DNA of 64,000 bases from Paenibacillus spiritus (GTDB taxonomy: Bacteria; Bacillota; Bacilli; Paenibacillales; Paenibacillaceae): positions 58,634-122,633 of the forward strand of contig NZ_VYKK01000013.1 of the NCBI RefSeq assembly GCF_008710135.1, read 5' to 3'. Made by a program: the position numbers and the translations under genes. Numbering within the stretch: the stretch's first letter is position 1; every line of letters begins with the position of its first letter. The notes under the pieces are model-generated. The model saw nothing but the letters and a program-made list of their open reading frames with translations, did not search any database and was not told the DNA's origin. Positions 9,223 through 18,259 of this stretch are shown here, piece after piece.

Positions 9223-12200
9223 TTATTTCAGCCTTTTGCGGATCGCGCTTAGCTTGCCGGTCATCGTCTGGTAGAACGCGTACATCTCGTCTCCGTCGGC
9301 ATGCTCCGCACGTTCATACTCCAGCGAGTCGCGCGCTTCCAGGAAGGTGACGTACAGATTCTCCAATCGGTAGAGCAGCGGCGCCACGTCCTCGGAAGCC
9401 GTCATTTCGGCCGCGCGCTTCGCGGCTTTGCGCTGCAGCGCCGCCCGGCTCTTCTCGTCCAGGCTGCGATAGTGGCGGTACACCGCGTATTCCACATAGT
9501 TGCGTTCCTTCATCAGGTTGGCGAACGGCTCCCAGCTCTCTTCGTCCTCATCCTTGTCGTAGACGAACAGCGCGCCTTTCTTCGCGATCGTATCGGTGTA
9601 GAGCGCCTCGAGGAACTGATCCAGCCACTTCTCTTCGTCCCGGTGGCGGCCCAGAAGCGACTCCAGCTCCGCCGATTTGGCCGCGAGCGCGTCGTACTTC
9701 GCCAGCTCCTCCCGGACACGGGCGATCAGCAGCGGTGTGCGGATCAGATTCTCCCGCGCCAGCTCGCGGGTTACGCTGCCGAAGATATCCCGGGCGCCTT
9801 CCCGCACGAGTCCGCCGTCCCGCAGGCGCTTCAGCTCGTCGGCCGCCTTTCTCACTTCACCGAGGTTCGGGCGGCCGGAATCCAGCCGCAGATCGAACGC
9901 CCGAAGCACCGCCTCCACATCAAGCGGCCCCGTCAGAATGACCGAATAGCGGCTGCTCGTCTGTTCCGCCGCGCTCTTCTCGGCGATGACGCCCAGCTCC
10001 AGCGCCCGGTCAAAGTCGGCGCGGACGCCGGAATTGTACGCCTTGACGCGGAAGTTGCTGTACGTATCGCCCCAGGATTGCTCCGGAATCGGCGACGGCA
10101 GGTAGGTCCAGTTCTCCCTCTCCGTCATGACCAAATGGCGTCCGATGCCTTCCTTATCGAGAATCGTACGCTCGTAGTTCTCTTCGTAGACCTTCAGCGG
10201 CGTATAGACGAACAGCGGCACTCCGTTGCGCGTGTTGAGCCAGAAGATCCGGTTCTTGACTTCGCTCTCCTTGATCGTAAAATGCGACTTCCCGAGCGCA
10301 TTGTCCTGATACGCTTTGATTCCCTTCAGGATGCCCGGCGCCTTGACCGGCACCGAGACGAAGCCCCAGGACGGAAAATGCAGGCTGCCCGAGCTGTTGC
10401 TCAGGTGGAACACCGGCACGGCTTCATCATCCAGCTTGCCGGCTATCGTCCGCTCCACCAGCTTGTCGAGCGGCTCGTCCTTGCCGAACTTCATAACCAG
10501 GAAGTCTTCCATGGAGCGGGTGATGAGATCGCCGAACTTGTCGCTCAGGAACTCCGAGATCGAAGCGACGATGTCGATATCCTGCTCCTGCACCCAGCGG
10601 CTGGAATGGCGCAGCATTTCGCGCGAGAAGTCGCGGATCAGGTCGTCGCCGTCCTTTTGGTCCATCAGCTTCGAGATCGTCCCGGCAATGTCGGGTACGC
10701 TGACAATGTTCCAGTAGTACGTCTTGTTCCCCTTATGGTCGGTCTGCTCCTCGCCGCTCGTCAGAATGTCGCCGTTCTTCTCGAAGATTGCGCTCAGCGC
10801 GTTCAGAATCTCCGTAAATACGCCGTAGATTCGGCTGTTCTCTTCATTCAGCAGCTCGAACAGGTCTTCGTAGAACTCGATCATCCGCTCGGTCCGCTCG
10901 ACATCGGCGTGCAGCCAGTATTCGTTGATCTTGGCTTCGATATAGGCGTTCTTCTTCTTCTCCTTGGAGACAAAAGCGCTCCGCGCGTCGCCCAGCTTGT
11001 CGTCGGCCGCATCCCGGGCCGCCTCGATGTCGCGCGGCAGGCGCAGCAGTCCTTCGCGCAGCGTCTCAACATAGGACTGGATCAGCTTCAGGAGACAGAA
11101 GCCTTTTTCGGTATAGATCAGCCGGGAGACATAGAAGGGGCCCTGCTCGGGATGAAGGAACGTCCGCTCCATCTCTTCGCCGAATTTGGCCACAATCTCG
11201 CCGGGAAGCTGCTTGCGGGTCTTGATGTACTCCTCCCGGGCGCGGGCCAGGAAGCCCTGCTCCAGTTCGGTATCCATATCGACGACCTGGTTCTTGATGA
11301 CGTTGGCGTGGCTCAGCCGCTCGCTGTTCTCGAAGCCCGGCAGCGGCTCCGGCACCCGGGACTCGAAGGTCTTGACCATGGTGTCGAGGTCGATGCCGAG
11401 CTTGCGGGCGGTCTTCTCCACATCCTCCTGGCCGGGAGCCTGATGGAACATTTTGTCCATCTTGTCGAACAGCCGGTAAGCCAGATAGGTCGTCATTTCC
11501 TCAATCGGCAGCACGGCGGAAGACGCCCCGATGATGTTGTATTCATAGTTGGCCGGATAGGACTTGTTCATCTGCGCGATGTTCGTCCGGATATTGCTGA
11601 TATAGTCGTGAATCGCGAACTCCTCGCCCGACTGCTTCTCTTCGCTCGCCATGAAGTTCGTAATGTTCTCGGCCGTCACGTTCATGCAGTAGTCATAGGC
11701 GTTCTCCAGCAGCTTGCCCTCGGTGTTCGTCGCCGAGATCAGGTGGCAGAGATTGAACGGCGGCAGCGGCGAATTGACCGTCAGGATGTTGCCGTACTGC
11801 TGGCGGAAGCGTTCGCCCCGGCTGTCCACGTTCATCCAGTAATCCAGTTCCTTGAGCGCGGCATAGCCGTTCTTGCGGACATACTCGCGCGTGTGTTCGC
11901 TCAGACTTTTATTGGCCAGGTTGACGTCGGGCGTGAACAGATAGCCGAGCGTGTTGACCCGGTCGATGCCCGCCGAACCGTAGTCCCGTTCAATCAGGCC
12001 CCGGACGATGTAGGCGATGTCGAGGAACGTTCCGCTGCCCGTACCGCCCGATAGGCCCGTCAGCAGGAAGACCATCAGCTTCTTGTTCGTGCCAACCGAC
12101 AGCGTCTTGATCTTCTTGTCGATGGCGCCGACGACCTGGTTGATCTTCGTGAACAGCAGCAGCCGTCCCGCCTGGCGGACGCCGGCGGCGCCGTTCATCC

Positions 12201-12612
12201 CGTCGGTGATGCTGAGCTCGGGCGAGAGCCATTCCGTAATATAGGGATCGAGAATGCTGCGGTTCTGCAGCAGGCCGCCGATCTCGGCGTTGGCCAGCAG
12301 CACGAATTCGTTCTGGGAATCGAGGCCGACGCCCCGGTAGCGCTTGCCGCGGTCCTGCTCGTTCGTCTCAAAAGCTAAGAATTCCACATTGTCCGGTTTG
12401 TCCCGCTTCTTCTTCGTAATCGGGTCCTCCGGCAGCTTGAACCGCCGGTTGATCTGATATTTCAGCCGCAGCAGGGCGTCGATGCCCGTACCCCCGAGGC
12501 CGATGATCAGAATCGGGTTGTCGATGGTATCGACCCGGATTTTGTCGCTGACGATACCTCCTCCGAGCGATACGTCCAACTGCTGGATATGCTCTCTAAC
12601 GACCGGTTTCAT
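9223..12612 (-). CDS. Tubulin/FtsZ-like GTPase (large)
   Basis: 1129 residues. Two tubulin-superfamily nucleotide motifs are plain: GLGGTG at 38-43 (first glycine loop) and LTGLSGGTGSGT at about 184-195, containing the diagnostic GGTGSG. Between and after them are typical Rossmann-type strands (NPILIIGLG, NVEFLAFET, LMVFLLTG). The remaining roughly 800 residues are helical and charged and are far longer than FtsZ (about 380) or TubZ. This matches what I remember as the bacterial tubulin-like (Tubulin_2) family, usually found beside VWA and GTPase genes. ATG start with GAGAGGAG at proper distance. Second gene of the operon. Whether it polymerises is unknown. Confidence 0.9.
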   Translation of the reverse strand: MKPVVREHIQQLDVSLGGGIVSDKIRVDTIDNPILIIGLGGTGIDALLRLKYQINRRFKLPEDPITKKKRDKPDNVEFLAFETNEQDRGKRYRGVGLDSQNEFVLLANAEIGGLLQNRSILDPYITEWLSPELSITDGMNGAAGVRQAGRLLLFTKINQVVGAIDKKIKTLSVGTNKKLMVFLLTGLSGGTGSGTFLDIAYIVRGLIERDYGSAGIDRVNTLGYLFTPDVNLANKSLSEHTREYVRKNGYAALKELDYWMNVDSRGERFRQQYGNILTVNSPLPPFNLCHLISATNTEGKLLENAYDYCMNVTAENITNFMASEEKQSGEEFAIHDYISNIRTNIAQMNKSYPANYEYNIIGASSAVLPIEEMTTYLAYRLFDKMDKMFHQAPGQEDVEKTARKLGIDLDTMVKTFESRVPEPLPGFENSERLSHANVIKNQVVDMDTELEQGFLARAREEYIKTRKQLPGEIVAKFGEEMERTFLHPEQGPFYVSRLIYTEKGFCLLKLIQSYVETLREGLLRLPRDIEAARDAADDKLGDARSAFVSKEKKKNAYIEAKINEYWLHADVERTERMIEFYEDLFELLNEENSRIYGVFTEILNALSAIFEKNGDILTSGEEQTDHKGNKTYYWNIVSVPDIAGTISKLMDQKDGDDLIRDFSREMLRHSSRWVQEQDIDIVASISEFLSDKFGDLITRSMEDFLVMKFGKDEPLDKLVERTIAGKLDDEAVPVFHLSNSSGSLHFPSWGFVSVPVKAPGILKGIKAYQDNALGKSHFTIKESEVKNRIFWLNTRNGVPLFVYTPLKVYEENYERTILDKEGIGRHLVMTERENWTYLPSPIPEQSWGDTYSNFRVKAYNSGVRADFDRALELGVIAEKSAAEQTSSRYSVILTGPLDVEAVLRAFDLRLDSGRPNLGEVRKAADELKRLRDGGLVREGARDIFGSVTRELARENLIRTPLLIARVREELAKYDALAAKSAELESLLGRHRDEEKWLDQFLEALYTDTIAKKGALFVYDKDEDEESWEPFANLMKERNYVEYAVYRHYRSLDEKSRAALQRKAAKRAAEMTASEDVAPLLYRLENLYVTFLEARDSLEYERAEHADGDEMYAFYQTMTGKLSAIRKRLK

Positions 12613-12643
12613 AAGTGGTGTTCTCCTCTCGTTCGTGCGTCTC

Positions 12644-14470
12644 TTACTTCAAATATTCCAGCAAAATGCTCTTGTCCACGGTATGCAGCTGCACGGCAAT
12701 GCGGTCGCCGCTCTTCAGTTCCAGCCCCCGGACGGTATCGACCGCCCGGCCCGATTTCTCGACTGCGGTATCCGGCCCGCCCTTCAGCACGATCCGGTCG
12801 CCGGTCCCCGGACGGAACACCAGGTTCTCCGTCTCTTTCAGCTCCGGGGCGAGCTGGAGAAGCTGATGCAGCGTGAACTTGCCGCGGAACCCGCTCAGCT
12901 TCTTGTACTGCGGGTACGTCTTCTCGCCGGTGTTGCCGTCTACCACTTCGACGACCATCTGGCCGACGAAGCCGCGGTTCGCCTTCTTGTAGAACAGCCA
13001 CGCGGCGGCCGCAGCGGCCAGCACCGCCAGCGCTCCCAGCGCGATCAGGATATTGCGGAGCGTATGGCCGCTGCCGGACTCGCTGCCGCTGCCCGCTCCG
13101 CCGGCCGGAGAGGCCGCCGGGACCGCTTGGCCGCCTGCGTTGATCTTGACGGCGGGGCTCTCCCGGTAGAAGCTGCTCTCTTCGGCCCGGACCTTCAGCT
13201 CGTAGTTATGGCTTGCTTGGACCTGGAAGGTTCCCTTGAAGACGCCCTGCGTATTGTCGAGCGGAAGCTTCTCGGTCTTGCCGGTGTCCAGATCCGTCGC
13301 CAGAAGGACCGCCTTCATTCCGGCATAGAGCCCCGCTTCCTTCACCTGTGAGCCGCTGCTCATCAGATGGGCGGAGATATCGAGCTTGTCGCCCTTCTTG
13401 TACACTCCCGGAGCCGGCGAATCGACAGCCAGCGTCAGATCGTAATTGAAGATCAGATTAATGTCGATCTTGTCCTTCGGCACGCCCTTGACCGAGAGCT
13501 TCCAATCTCCCTCCTGAGGGGACTGGAGCTTGATGAGACTGTAGGTCTTGGATTTGGAGAGCAGCACGCCGCTTGAAGGGATGGCGACGTCCTTTCCCTT
13601 GGGATCGGTCAGCTTCGCGGTGACCGGTTGATCCGAGATAATGGAAATATTGGCTTCCAGCACGCTTGCGTTCGGCACGGATACCGTCACATCCTGGTAG
13701 TCTCCGTTCGCCGTCAGCGACTGCACCGGCACGACCTTCAGCTTCAGATGGTCGGCAAAAATTTCGCTCAGAATCTCCGGCAGATCATCCGCCGTATTCG
13801 TCGCGAACGCCTTGCCGCCGCTGTCCTGCGAGAGCTGCGCCAGCTTGGCCTTGTTCAGCTTCCCGTCGGCGTTCAGCCCGATGGTATAGATCGGATAGCC
13901 GTTCTTCTTGGCCGCCGCTACGGCGTCGGCCAGTTCCCGGTCAGACTCGCTCTCTGTCCGGCCGGTCGCTTCGTTGAAATCGTTGTTGCCGTCGGCGAGC
14001 ATAACGATCATCGGCTCATGCGAAGCGTCGCTGCCGTTCTGCAGCACTTTCACCGCTTCCTCGACGCCGACGGCGATATCGGTATAGGCCCCGCGGTCCA
14101 GGCCGTCGATGAAATCTTTCAGATCCTGCTTGTCGGAAGCGGACTTCACTTCCATCAGCGCCTTCTCGCGCTGTACCTTATCGGTATAGGCCACGATGCC
14201 GACTTTGTCCCCCTGCACGGACAGCATATCGACGAACAGCTTCATGGCCTCCGCGGCGATTCCGCCGGGATCGCTCGTCTTCATGGAATTGCTGACGTCC
14301 AGCAGCAGCACGGCGTCGATCCGAGACGCCGCCCCTGCCGGCGTCTTGGCCGAAGCGGCTGCCGCATGCGCGGCGGACGGCTCGCAGACAAGCGCGAGCA
14401 GGAGCAGCACGCTCAGGAACGCAGCGGAAATCCGGGTTCGGATGTTATCAATCGTCAAATGTCGAAACAT
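12644..14470 (-). CDS. Secreted, membrane-anchored VWA protein
   Basis: 608 residues. N-terminal signal peptide (hydrophobic 16-29, probable cleavage after AHA near 36). VWA domain about 50-235 with MIDAS D58-x-S60-x-S62 (LLLDVSNSM), TDIAVG and MLADGNND. Beta-rich region about 240-450, Gly/Ser linker, one membrane segment about 472-494, and a 110-residue C-terminal domain that should be cytoplasmic and is beta-rich, possibly FHA-like (inference). First gene of the seven-gene operon; ATG with AGAGGAG. The layout (outside VWA, inside beta domain) suits a receptor that passes a signal to the cytoplasmic tubulin/GTPase machinery. That role is inferred. Confidence 0.85.
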   Translation of the reverse strand: MFRHLTIDNIRTRISAAFLSVLLLLALVCEPSAAHAAAASAKTPAGAASRIDAVLLLDVSNSMKTSDPGGIAAEAMKLFVDMLSVQGDKVGIVAYTDKVQREKALMEVKSASDKQDLKDFIDGLDRGAYTDIAVGVEEAVKVLQNGSDASHEPMIVMLADGNNDFNEATGRTESESDRELADAVAAAKKNGYPIYTIGLNADGKLNKAKLAQLSQDSGGKAFATNTADDLPEILSEIFADHLKLKVVPVQSLTANGDYQDVTVSVPNASVLEANISIISDQPVTAKLTDPKGKDVAIPSSGVLLSKSKTYSLIKLQSPQEGDWKLSVKGVPKDKIDINLIFNYDLTLAVDSPAPGVYKKGDKLDISAHLMSSGSQVKEAGLYAGMKAVLLATDLDTGKTEKLPLDNTQGVFKGTFQVQASHNYELKVRAEESSFYRESPAVKINAGGQAVPAASPAGGAGSGSESGSGHTLRNILIALGALAVLAAAAAAWLFYKKANRGFVGQMVVEVVDGNTGEKTYPQYKKLSGFRGKFTLHQLLQLAPELKETENLVFRPGTGDRIVLKGGPDTAVEKSGRAVDTVRGLELKSGDRIAVQLHTVDKSILLEYLK

Positions 14471-14555
14471 GGCACAACTCCTCTAATCATTAGGTGTTCG
14501 GCCAGGCGAGCGCCCGCTGGTCGGGGCAGCTAAAATCTGTAAACAGCCTGCCATT

Positions 14556-14584
14556 ATGATATAATTAAACCCTTCAAACTTCAA
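14556..14584 (-). promoter_or_regulatory. Candidate sigma-A promoter of the tubulin/GTPase operon
   Basis: On the minus strand TTGAAG (14579-14584) and TATCAT (14556-14561) are separated by 17 bases, about 85 bases before the first ATG. On the plus strand TATAAT at 14560-14565 overlaps it, with only a weak -35 (CTGTAA at 14537-14542), and could serve the divergent pair. No operator was recognised. Confidence 0.5.
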
Positions 14585-14723
14585 CCGAGGCCAGGCCGGA
14601 CAAGGCGGCAGGAGCGCCTTGACAGCGGCCGGCGCATCGAACGCCGGCGGCTCTGCTGCCATTGTAGCGGATGTACATTAAAGGAAGCTGAAGTCCGCGG
14701 CCCGGTAAGGAAAGGACCAAATT

Positions 14724-14873
14724 ATGATTACATACGCAATATTGGGACTTGCGTTTCTCTATACGGCGATCCAGGCCATTCTGCTGCTATTGCGCCGCCG
14801 CAAGCCCGTCAGCCGGGAAGAGATCGACGAGCGGCTGCTCGCTTCGCTGAACGGGGGGAACCGACCGTCATGA
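14724..14873 (+). CDS. 49-residue single-span membrane peptide
   Basis: A short gene that is easily missed: ATG at 14724 preceded by a good ribosome site (AAGGAAAGGACC), 49 codons, and a TGA that overlaps the ATG of the next gene (ATGA, 14870-14873). The peptide has one hydrophobic segment (about 5-23, ILGLAFLYTAIQAILLLL), then RRRK and a charged tail ending LNGGNRPS. Positive charges after the segment predict an N-out, C-in topology. Translational coupling with the zinc-ribbon protein suggests that the two work together, perhaps at the membrane beside the divergent tubulin/GTPase system. No known family recognised. Confidence 0.7.
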   Translation: MITYAILGLAFLYTAIQAILLLLRRRKPVSREEIDERLLASLNGGNRPS

Positions 14874-15799
14874 AGACTGCCAAGAGACCCGTCGTGCTGC
14901 GCCCGTTCCGCTATCCCCGCTATTCGTTCGACGCGCTTCGCGTCTGTACGCGCTGTTCCCGCTATACGGCTCTCGCCGGGGAGCGCTGTCCGGCCTGCGG
15001 CAGAGCGTCGCTTCTTCCGGTGGAAGCCAAGGCAGCCTCCCTGGCTTCCAAGCGGCGCACGGTCCGGCTCGCAGCCGTGCTCATCCTGTCCGCTGCGGCC
15101 GTCTATTTCGCTGCCGACGGATCGCAGCGGTTCATCGCCCTTGCAGCCGGCCTGCTGCTGACCGTACTGCTGTCCTGGCTGCAGCTCCGCGCCCGCCTGA
15201 CCGAAGACATCCGCTCGCTGGACGAGCTGTTCCGCCGGGATATCGGCCTCATCCGGGAAGGGCTGGAGGGCGACCGCCAGGAGGCGGTATCGGTGCTGCG
15301 TGAAGACGATGTGCTTGCCTATGAAAAGCTGCGGGAGGTCTCCGTGCTGCTCCGGGGCGACCGGGTCTCCCGCCAGCGCGTTGCGCTGCTGCACGGCTTC
15401 CAGCTCCGCAAGGACATGGATCTGGAGATGGAGTCCCTGATTCTGCGGGACTTCGAGCCGCTGCTCGCCGAGTACATCGGCGAAGTCGCGAAGCTGAAGC
15501 CGGAGCTTATCAAAGACCGGACGCTCCGCTACTGCCAGCTTCATGAAGCGCAGATTCTGGAAATGAAGGAGGGCCCGGCCATTCTGACCGCCGTCGCTGC
15601 CGCCGCCGTCCGGATGAAGCGCTACTGCCTGCTGTACTCCGGCTTCATCGGCCGTTATGCCGACGGTCTTCCAAGCGACCGGTTCCTCCGCCTGCTCCGG
15701 CTGGTGCAGGCCGACCCCCGGGAAGCCTGGAACGGACTGGACGCCATTGTCCGGGACATCGCCGGGAACCGGGGCATCCCGGAGGCACGGTCTCATTGA
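14870..15799 (+). CDS. Zinc-ribbon membrane protein, unknown
   Basis: 309 residues. A four-cysteine zinc ribbon (CTRC near 26-29 and CPAC near 40-43) is followed by two hydrophobic segments (about 66-83 and 87-105) and a roughly 200-residue helical, charged domain (TEDIRSLDELFRRDIGL onward). Four-base ATGA overlap with the 49-residue peptide before it. It is transcribed away from the tubulin/GTPase operon from the shared 14.5-14.7 kb region, and the GTPase of that operon also carries a zinc ribbon, so I infer membership of the same system. Function unknown. A strong terminator follows at 15932-15975. Confidence 0.8.
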   Translation: MKTAKRPVVLRPFRYPRYSFDALRVCTRCSRYTALAGERCPACGRASLLPVEAKAASLASKRRTVRLAAVLILSAAAVYFAADGSQRFIALAAGLLLTVLLSWLQLRARLTEDIRSLDELFRRDIGLIREGLEGDRQEAVSVLREDDVLAYEKLREVSVLLRGDRVSRQRVALLHGFQLRKDMDLEMESLILRDFEPLLAEYIGEVAKLKPELIKDRTLRYCQLHEAQILEMKEGPAILTAVAAAAVRMKRYCLLYSGFIGRYADGLPSDRFLRLLRLVQADPREAWNGLDAIVRDIAGNRGIPEARSH

Positions 15800-15931
15800 T
15801 GGCCCCTGCCATTGGCCCTGCCGGGATAGGCGCGGCAAGGGTTCGGTTATTGGACGCCGCCGGGCGTCCCCTTCCCTGCACTCTGCGCTGCGGCGCCGCC
15901 GGGCAGTCCGGATAACCGGGGCCCAAGACCC

Positions 15932-15975
15932 AAAAAACCAGCGTTCCCTCCGCCAAGGAAGGAACGCTGGTTTTT
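15932..15975. terminator. Bidirectional terminator
   Basis: Perfect inverted repeat AAAAACCAGCGTTCC / GGAACGCTGGTTTTT with T runs on both strands, lying between the convergent zinc-ribbon gene and the oxidoreductase gene. Confidence 0.9.
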
Positions 15976-16014
15976 GGACGTTTATCCATATGGGTACTGC
16001 TTAGAAGCCAGGCG

Positions 16015-17019
16015 TTATTCGCCCGGGTAGACAAGCCCCCACTGCTTGCGTACACGATCCAGCAGCCCCATGATCTCCAAGGATTCATCCAGCGGCATCA
16101 CCGGGCTCTCCTTCAGACCTGCCCGAAGGCAGCGGGCCACTTCGTCGGCCTCCAGCACATAGCCCTCGCAGACGCGGTCGTCCTCGAACCGCTCGACTCT
16201 CTCGTCTCCCGCGTACAGCTCGGCCGCATACGGATTAACCGGGGTCAGCGGGATATAGATACGGCCTTCTGTCCCGTAGATGTGCACATCGTTGGCCATG
16301 CCGAGCCGGATGGCGCCGGCCAGCTGGGCCGCCTTGCCGCCTTCATAGCCCAGCAGCAGCGAGAACTGCTCGTCGACGCCCGTCTCACCGATGTGTACCG
16401 CGCTCTGCACGTCCTTCGGGGACGGACCCAGAATCATGGATGCCAGAGCGACCGGATAAATCCCGACATCCAGCAGCGCGCCTCCGCCAAGCTCCCGGTT
16501 CAAGAGCCGCCCCTGCGGATTCCAGTCGGACCGGAAGCCAAGCTCTGCCTTGACCAGCTTCACTTCGCCGATCTTTCCGGCGGCAATCCATTCCCTGACC
16601 TGCACCATAGCCGGAATGAACCGGCTCCACATCGCTTCCATCAGGAACACGCCGTGTTCCCGGGCACAGGCGACGACCTCCTCCAGTTCGCTGCGGTTAA
16701 GCGTGAACGGCTTCTCGCAGAGCACCGCTTTGCCCGCGCGCAGCGCCAGCATGGCGTTCTCTTTATGAAAAGGATGCGGCGTTCCGATGTAGACGGCCTC
16801 TACCTCGGGATCGGCTACCAGTTCCTCGTAGCTGCCGTAGGCCCTCGGAATGCCGTGCTTGCCGGCAAATTGTTCCGCGCCCTCCGGACTCCGCGAACCG
16901 ACTGCAAAGGCAGCCCCCTCCCGGCTGTAGGCCAGATCGCGCACAAACTTGTCGGCGATTACTCCCGTACTGATAATCCCCCAACGCAGGGGAACCTTCT
17001 TGTCAGCTTCATTAGGCAT
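16015..17019 (-). CDS. Gfo/Idh/MocA-family oxidoreductase
   Basis: 334 residues. An N-terminal NAD(P)-binding Rossmann domain (LRWGIISTGVIADKF, about 11-25) is followed by the family's conserved CEKP (about 96-99 in VLCEKPFTLN) and a C-terminal beta-sheet domain with LLDVGIYPV. The length is typical. The EAMWSRF segment resembles the dimeric dihydrodiol dehydrogenase-like branch, which acts on sugars or cyclic diols; the substrate cannot be told. ATG with a GGGAG ribosome site. The gene follows a DUF1648 membrane gene by 27 bases on the same strand, so the two are probably co-transcribed. Confidence 0.9.
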   Translation of the reverse strand: MPNEADKKVPLRWGIISTGVIADKFVRDLAYSREGAAFAVGSRSPEGAEQFAGKHGIPRAYGSYEELVADPEVEAVYIGTPHPFHKENAMLALRAGKAVLCEKPFTLNRSELEEVVACAREHGVFLMEAMWSRFIPAMVQVREWIAAGKIGEVKLVKAELGFRSDWNPQGRLLNRELGGGALLDVGIYPVALASMILGPSPKDVQSAVHIGETGVDEQFSLLLGYEGGKAAQLAGAIRLGMANDVHIYGTEGRIYIPLTPVNPYAAELYAGDERVERFEDDRVCEGYVLEADEVARCLRAGLKESPVMPLDESLEIMGLLDRVRKQWGLVYPGE

Positions 17020-17046
17020 CGTTGGTCAATTGCTCCCTTCGTGAAT

Positions 17047-17397
17047 TTACACCATTGCCGCCAGCGCGGAAATCCCGATACCCGAGAAGAGCAGAACAAC
17101 GACGGCGCTGGACACATTCCATAGGGCGGCACGGGTCTTCGGCAACATGTCGCCGAAGGACGCCGCACTGCCGAGCATCTGGCGCAGACCCAGCATGAAC
17201 AGCAGCCCGAGTTCGCCAAGCCCTGCCAGCAGCAGCAGCTCCCAACTGGTCTTCGGGACGAACCGGTCCGCCGCGCCTCCTCCGTCATAATGAATCGGAA
17301 CCATATCGGGCATTCGCGGGTAGAGCAGAAGATATACGGCAAAAGGGATGATTCCAATCAGCACGCTTGCGATTATCCATCGTTTGGTCCGGGCCAC
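17047..17397 (-). CDS. DUF1648-type membrane protein
   Basis: About 116 residues. The segment YPRMPDMVPIHYDGGGAADR, just after the first membrane segment, is typical of DUF1648 (as in SdpI-like immunity and signal proteins). Three hydrophobic segments are visible. I chose the GTG at 17395-17397 because AAGGAG lies eight bases before it; the ATG 14 codons upstream (17439) has no comparable ribosome site. Probably co-transcribed with the oxidoreductase gene. SdpI proteins protect against a peptide toxin, but no toxin gene is seen here, so the function stays open. Confidence 0.8.
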   Translation of the reverse strand: MARTKRWIIASVLIGIIPFAVYLLLYPRMPDMVPIHYDGGGAADRFVPKTSWELLLLAGLGELGLLFMLGLRQMLGSAASFGDMLPKTRAALWNVSSAVVVLLFSGIGISALAAMV

Positions 17398-17553
17398 GGT
17401 CAGCGCTCCTTCGTCGGTTCCATTCGGCCTCACCGTCATCGCCCTGTCTCTCGCAAGCTGTACTTCTCCCGTATGCGCGGCGCTCCGAATGTAAGGCCTT
17501 TCTTATCCATACCTTGTCATTATACCATCGTTTCAGCGTCCGGTGCGCCGTCA

Positions 17554-17562
17554 TGTTATAAT
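17554..17562 (+). promoter_or_regulatory. Extended -10 promoter
   Basis: TGTTATAAT (TGn plus a perfect TATAAT) lies 37 bases before the ATG of the next gene. No good -35 at 17 bases, which is usual for extended -10 promoters. Confidence 0.55.
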
Positions 17563-17598
17563 GAAACGAACGACCGAACGAACCGGAGGTTATTAATC

Positions 17599-18090
17599 AT
17601 GCTCACTTTTGAACAGAAGCTTCGCATTCTGGATTCCTATCCCGAACTGACGCGCAGAGACGTCTCGCTCGGCCGGGTAAATTACAGTCTGGAGACCAGT
17701 CTTCATGACAAAAAAACCGTCGCCTACCATCTGCATCCGAACGGCAACGGCTATGTCTATGCCGGCCTTCTGCGCGGCCGCGAGACGGACGCCAAGGGTC
17801 TCGTCAACATCCGCGAATTTGAAGAAGCCGAGCTGCGCGAGCTGGTGGAGGCCTCCATCGCTTCCTTGTCCCAGGCGCCGGCTGACGCCGGCACCTCCGC
17901 CCCCCGCAAGCCGAAGAAAGCCAAGAACAATTCGGTCTGGCTGGACGCGGACGGCAGCGTCCTGGAACTGAAAGCCGAAGAAGGGCTCTGGTATCTCTAC
18001 TCCGGTCCCAATCTCGACATGGCGTTCGAGACGCGCGCCGAGGCCGAGGAGTATCTCGCGGAGGAAGGCTTCACGGAGAAGCCGGAGTAG
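17599..18090 (+). CDS. Conserved hypothetical protein, 163 residues
   Basis: Begins MLTFEQKLRILDSYPELTRRDV at an ATG eight bases after GGAGGT. No signal peptide or membrane segment. The first 90 residues look like one alpha/beta domain. A Ser/Ala/Pro/Lys-rich linker follows (about 98-118, with RKPKKAKN) and then a short beta-rich tail ending EEYLAEEGFTEKPE. I do not recognise the family, although the style is that of conserved Paenibacillus proteins. A single gene between its own extended -10 promoter and a strong terminator. Confidence 0.75.
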   Translation: MLTFEQKLRILDSYPELTRRDVSLGRVNYSLETSLHDKKTVAYHLHPNGNGYVYAGLLRGRETDAKGLVNIREFEEAELRELVEASIASLSQAPADAGTSAPRKPKKAKNNSVWLDADGSVLELKAEEGLWYLYSGPNLDMAFETRAEAEEYLAEEGFTEKPE

Positions 18091-18141
18091 AATAGCCGCG
18101 AGCGGGCCGCTTCCGCTTCACTCCGGCCTACCGGAGATCAC

Positions 18142-18190
18142 AAAAGGCCGAGCGCCGGCACCCGGAAGGGTATCGGCGCTCGGCTCTTTT
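18142..18190 (+). terminator. Intrinsic terminator
   Basis: Stem GCCGAGCGCCG / CGGCGCTCGGC followed by TCTTTT, directly after the 163-residue protein gene; AAAAG on the other side may let it stop the convergent gene as well. Confidence 0.85.
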
Positions 18191-18259
18191 GCATCCTAGT
18201 CTATATGCTTATTCGTCCGCGTCCTCCCGCTTTCGCGGCTTCGCGGTATCTCACCGGCC

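Noticed and set aside
59..15799. Plasmid partition system of the TubZ type
   Set aside because: The tubulin-like protein is three times too long, there is no TubR-like DNA-binding gene or iteron site, and the neighbours are membrane VWA and GTPase proteins.
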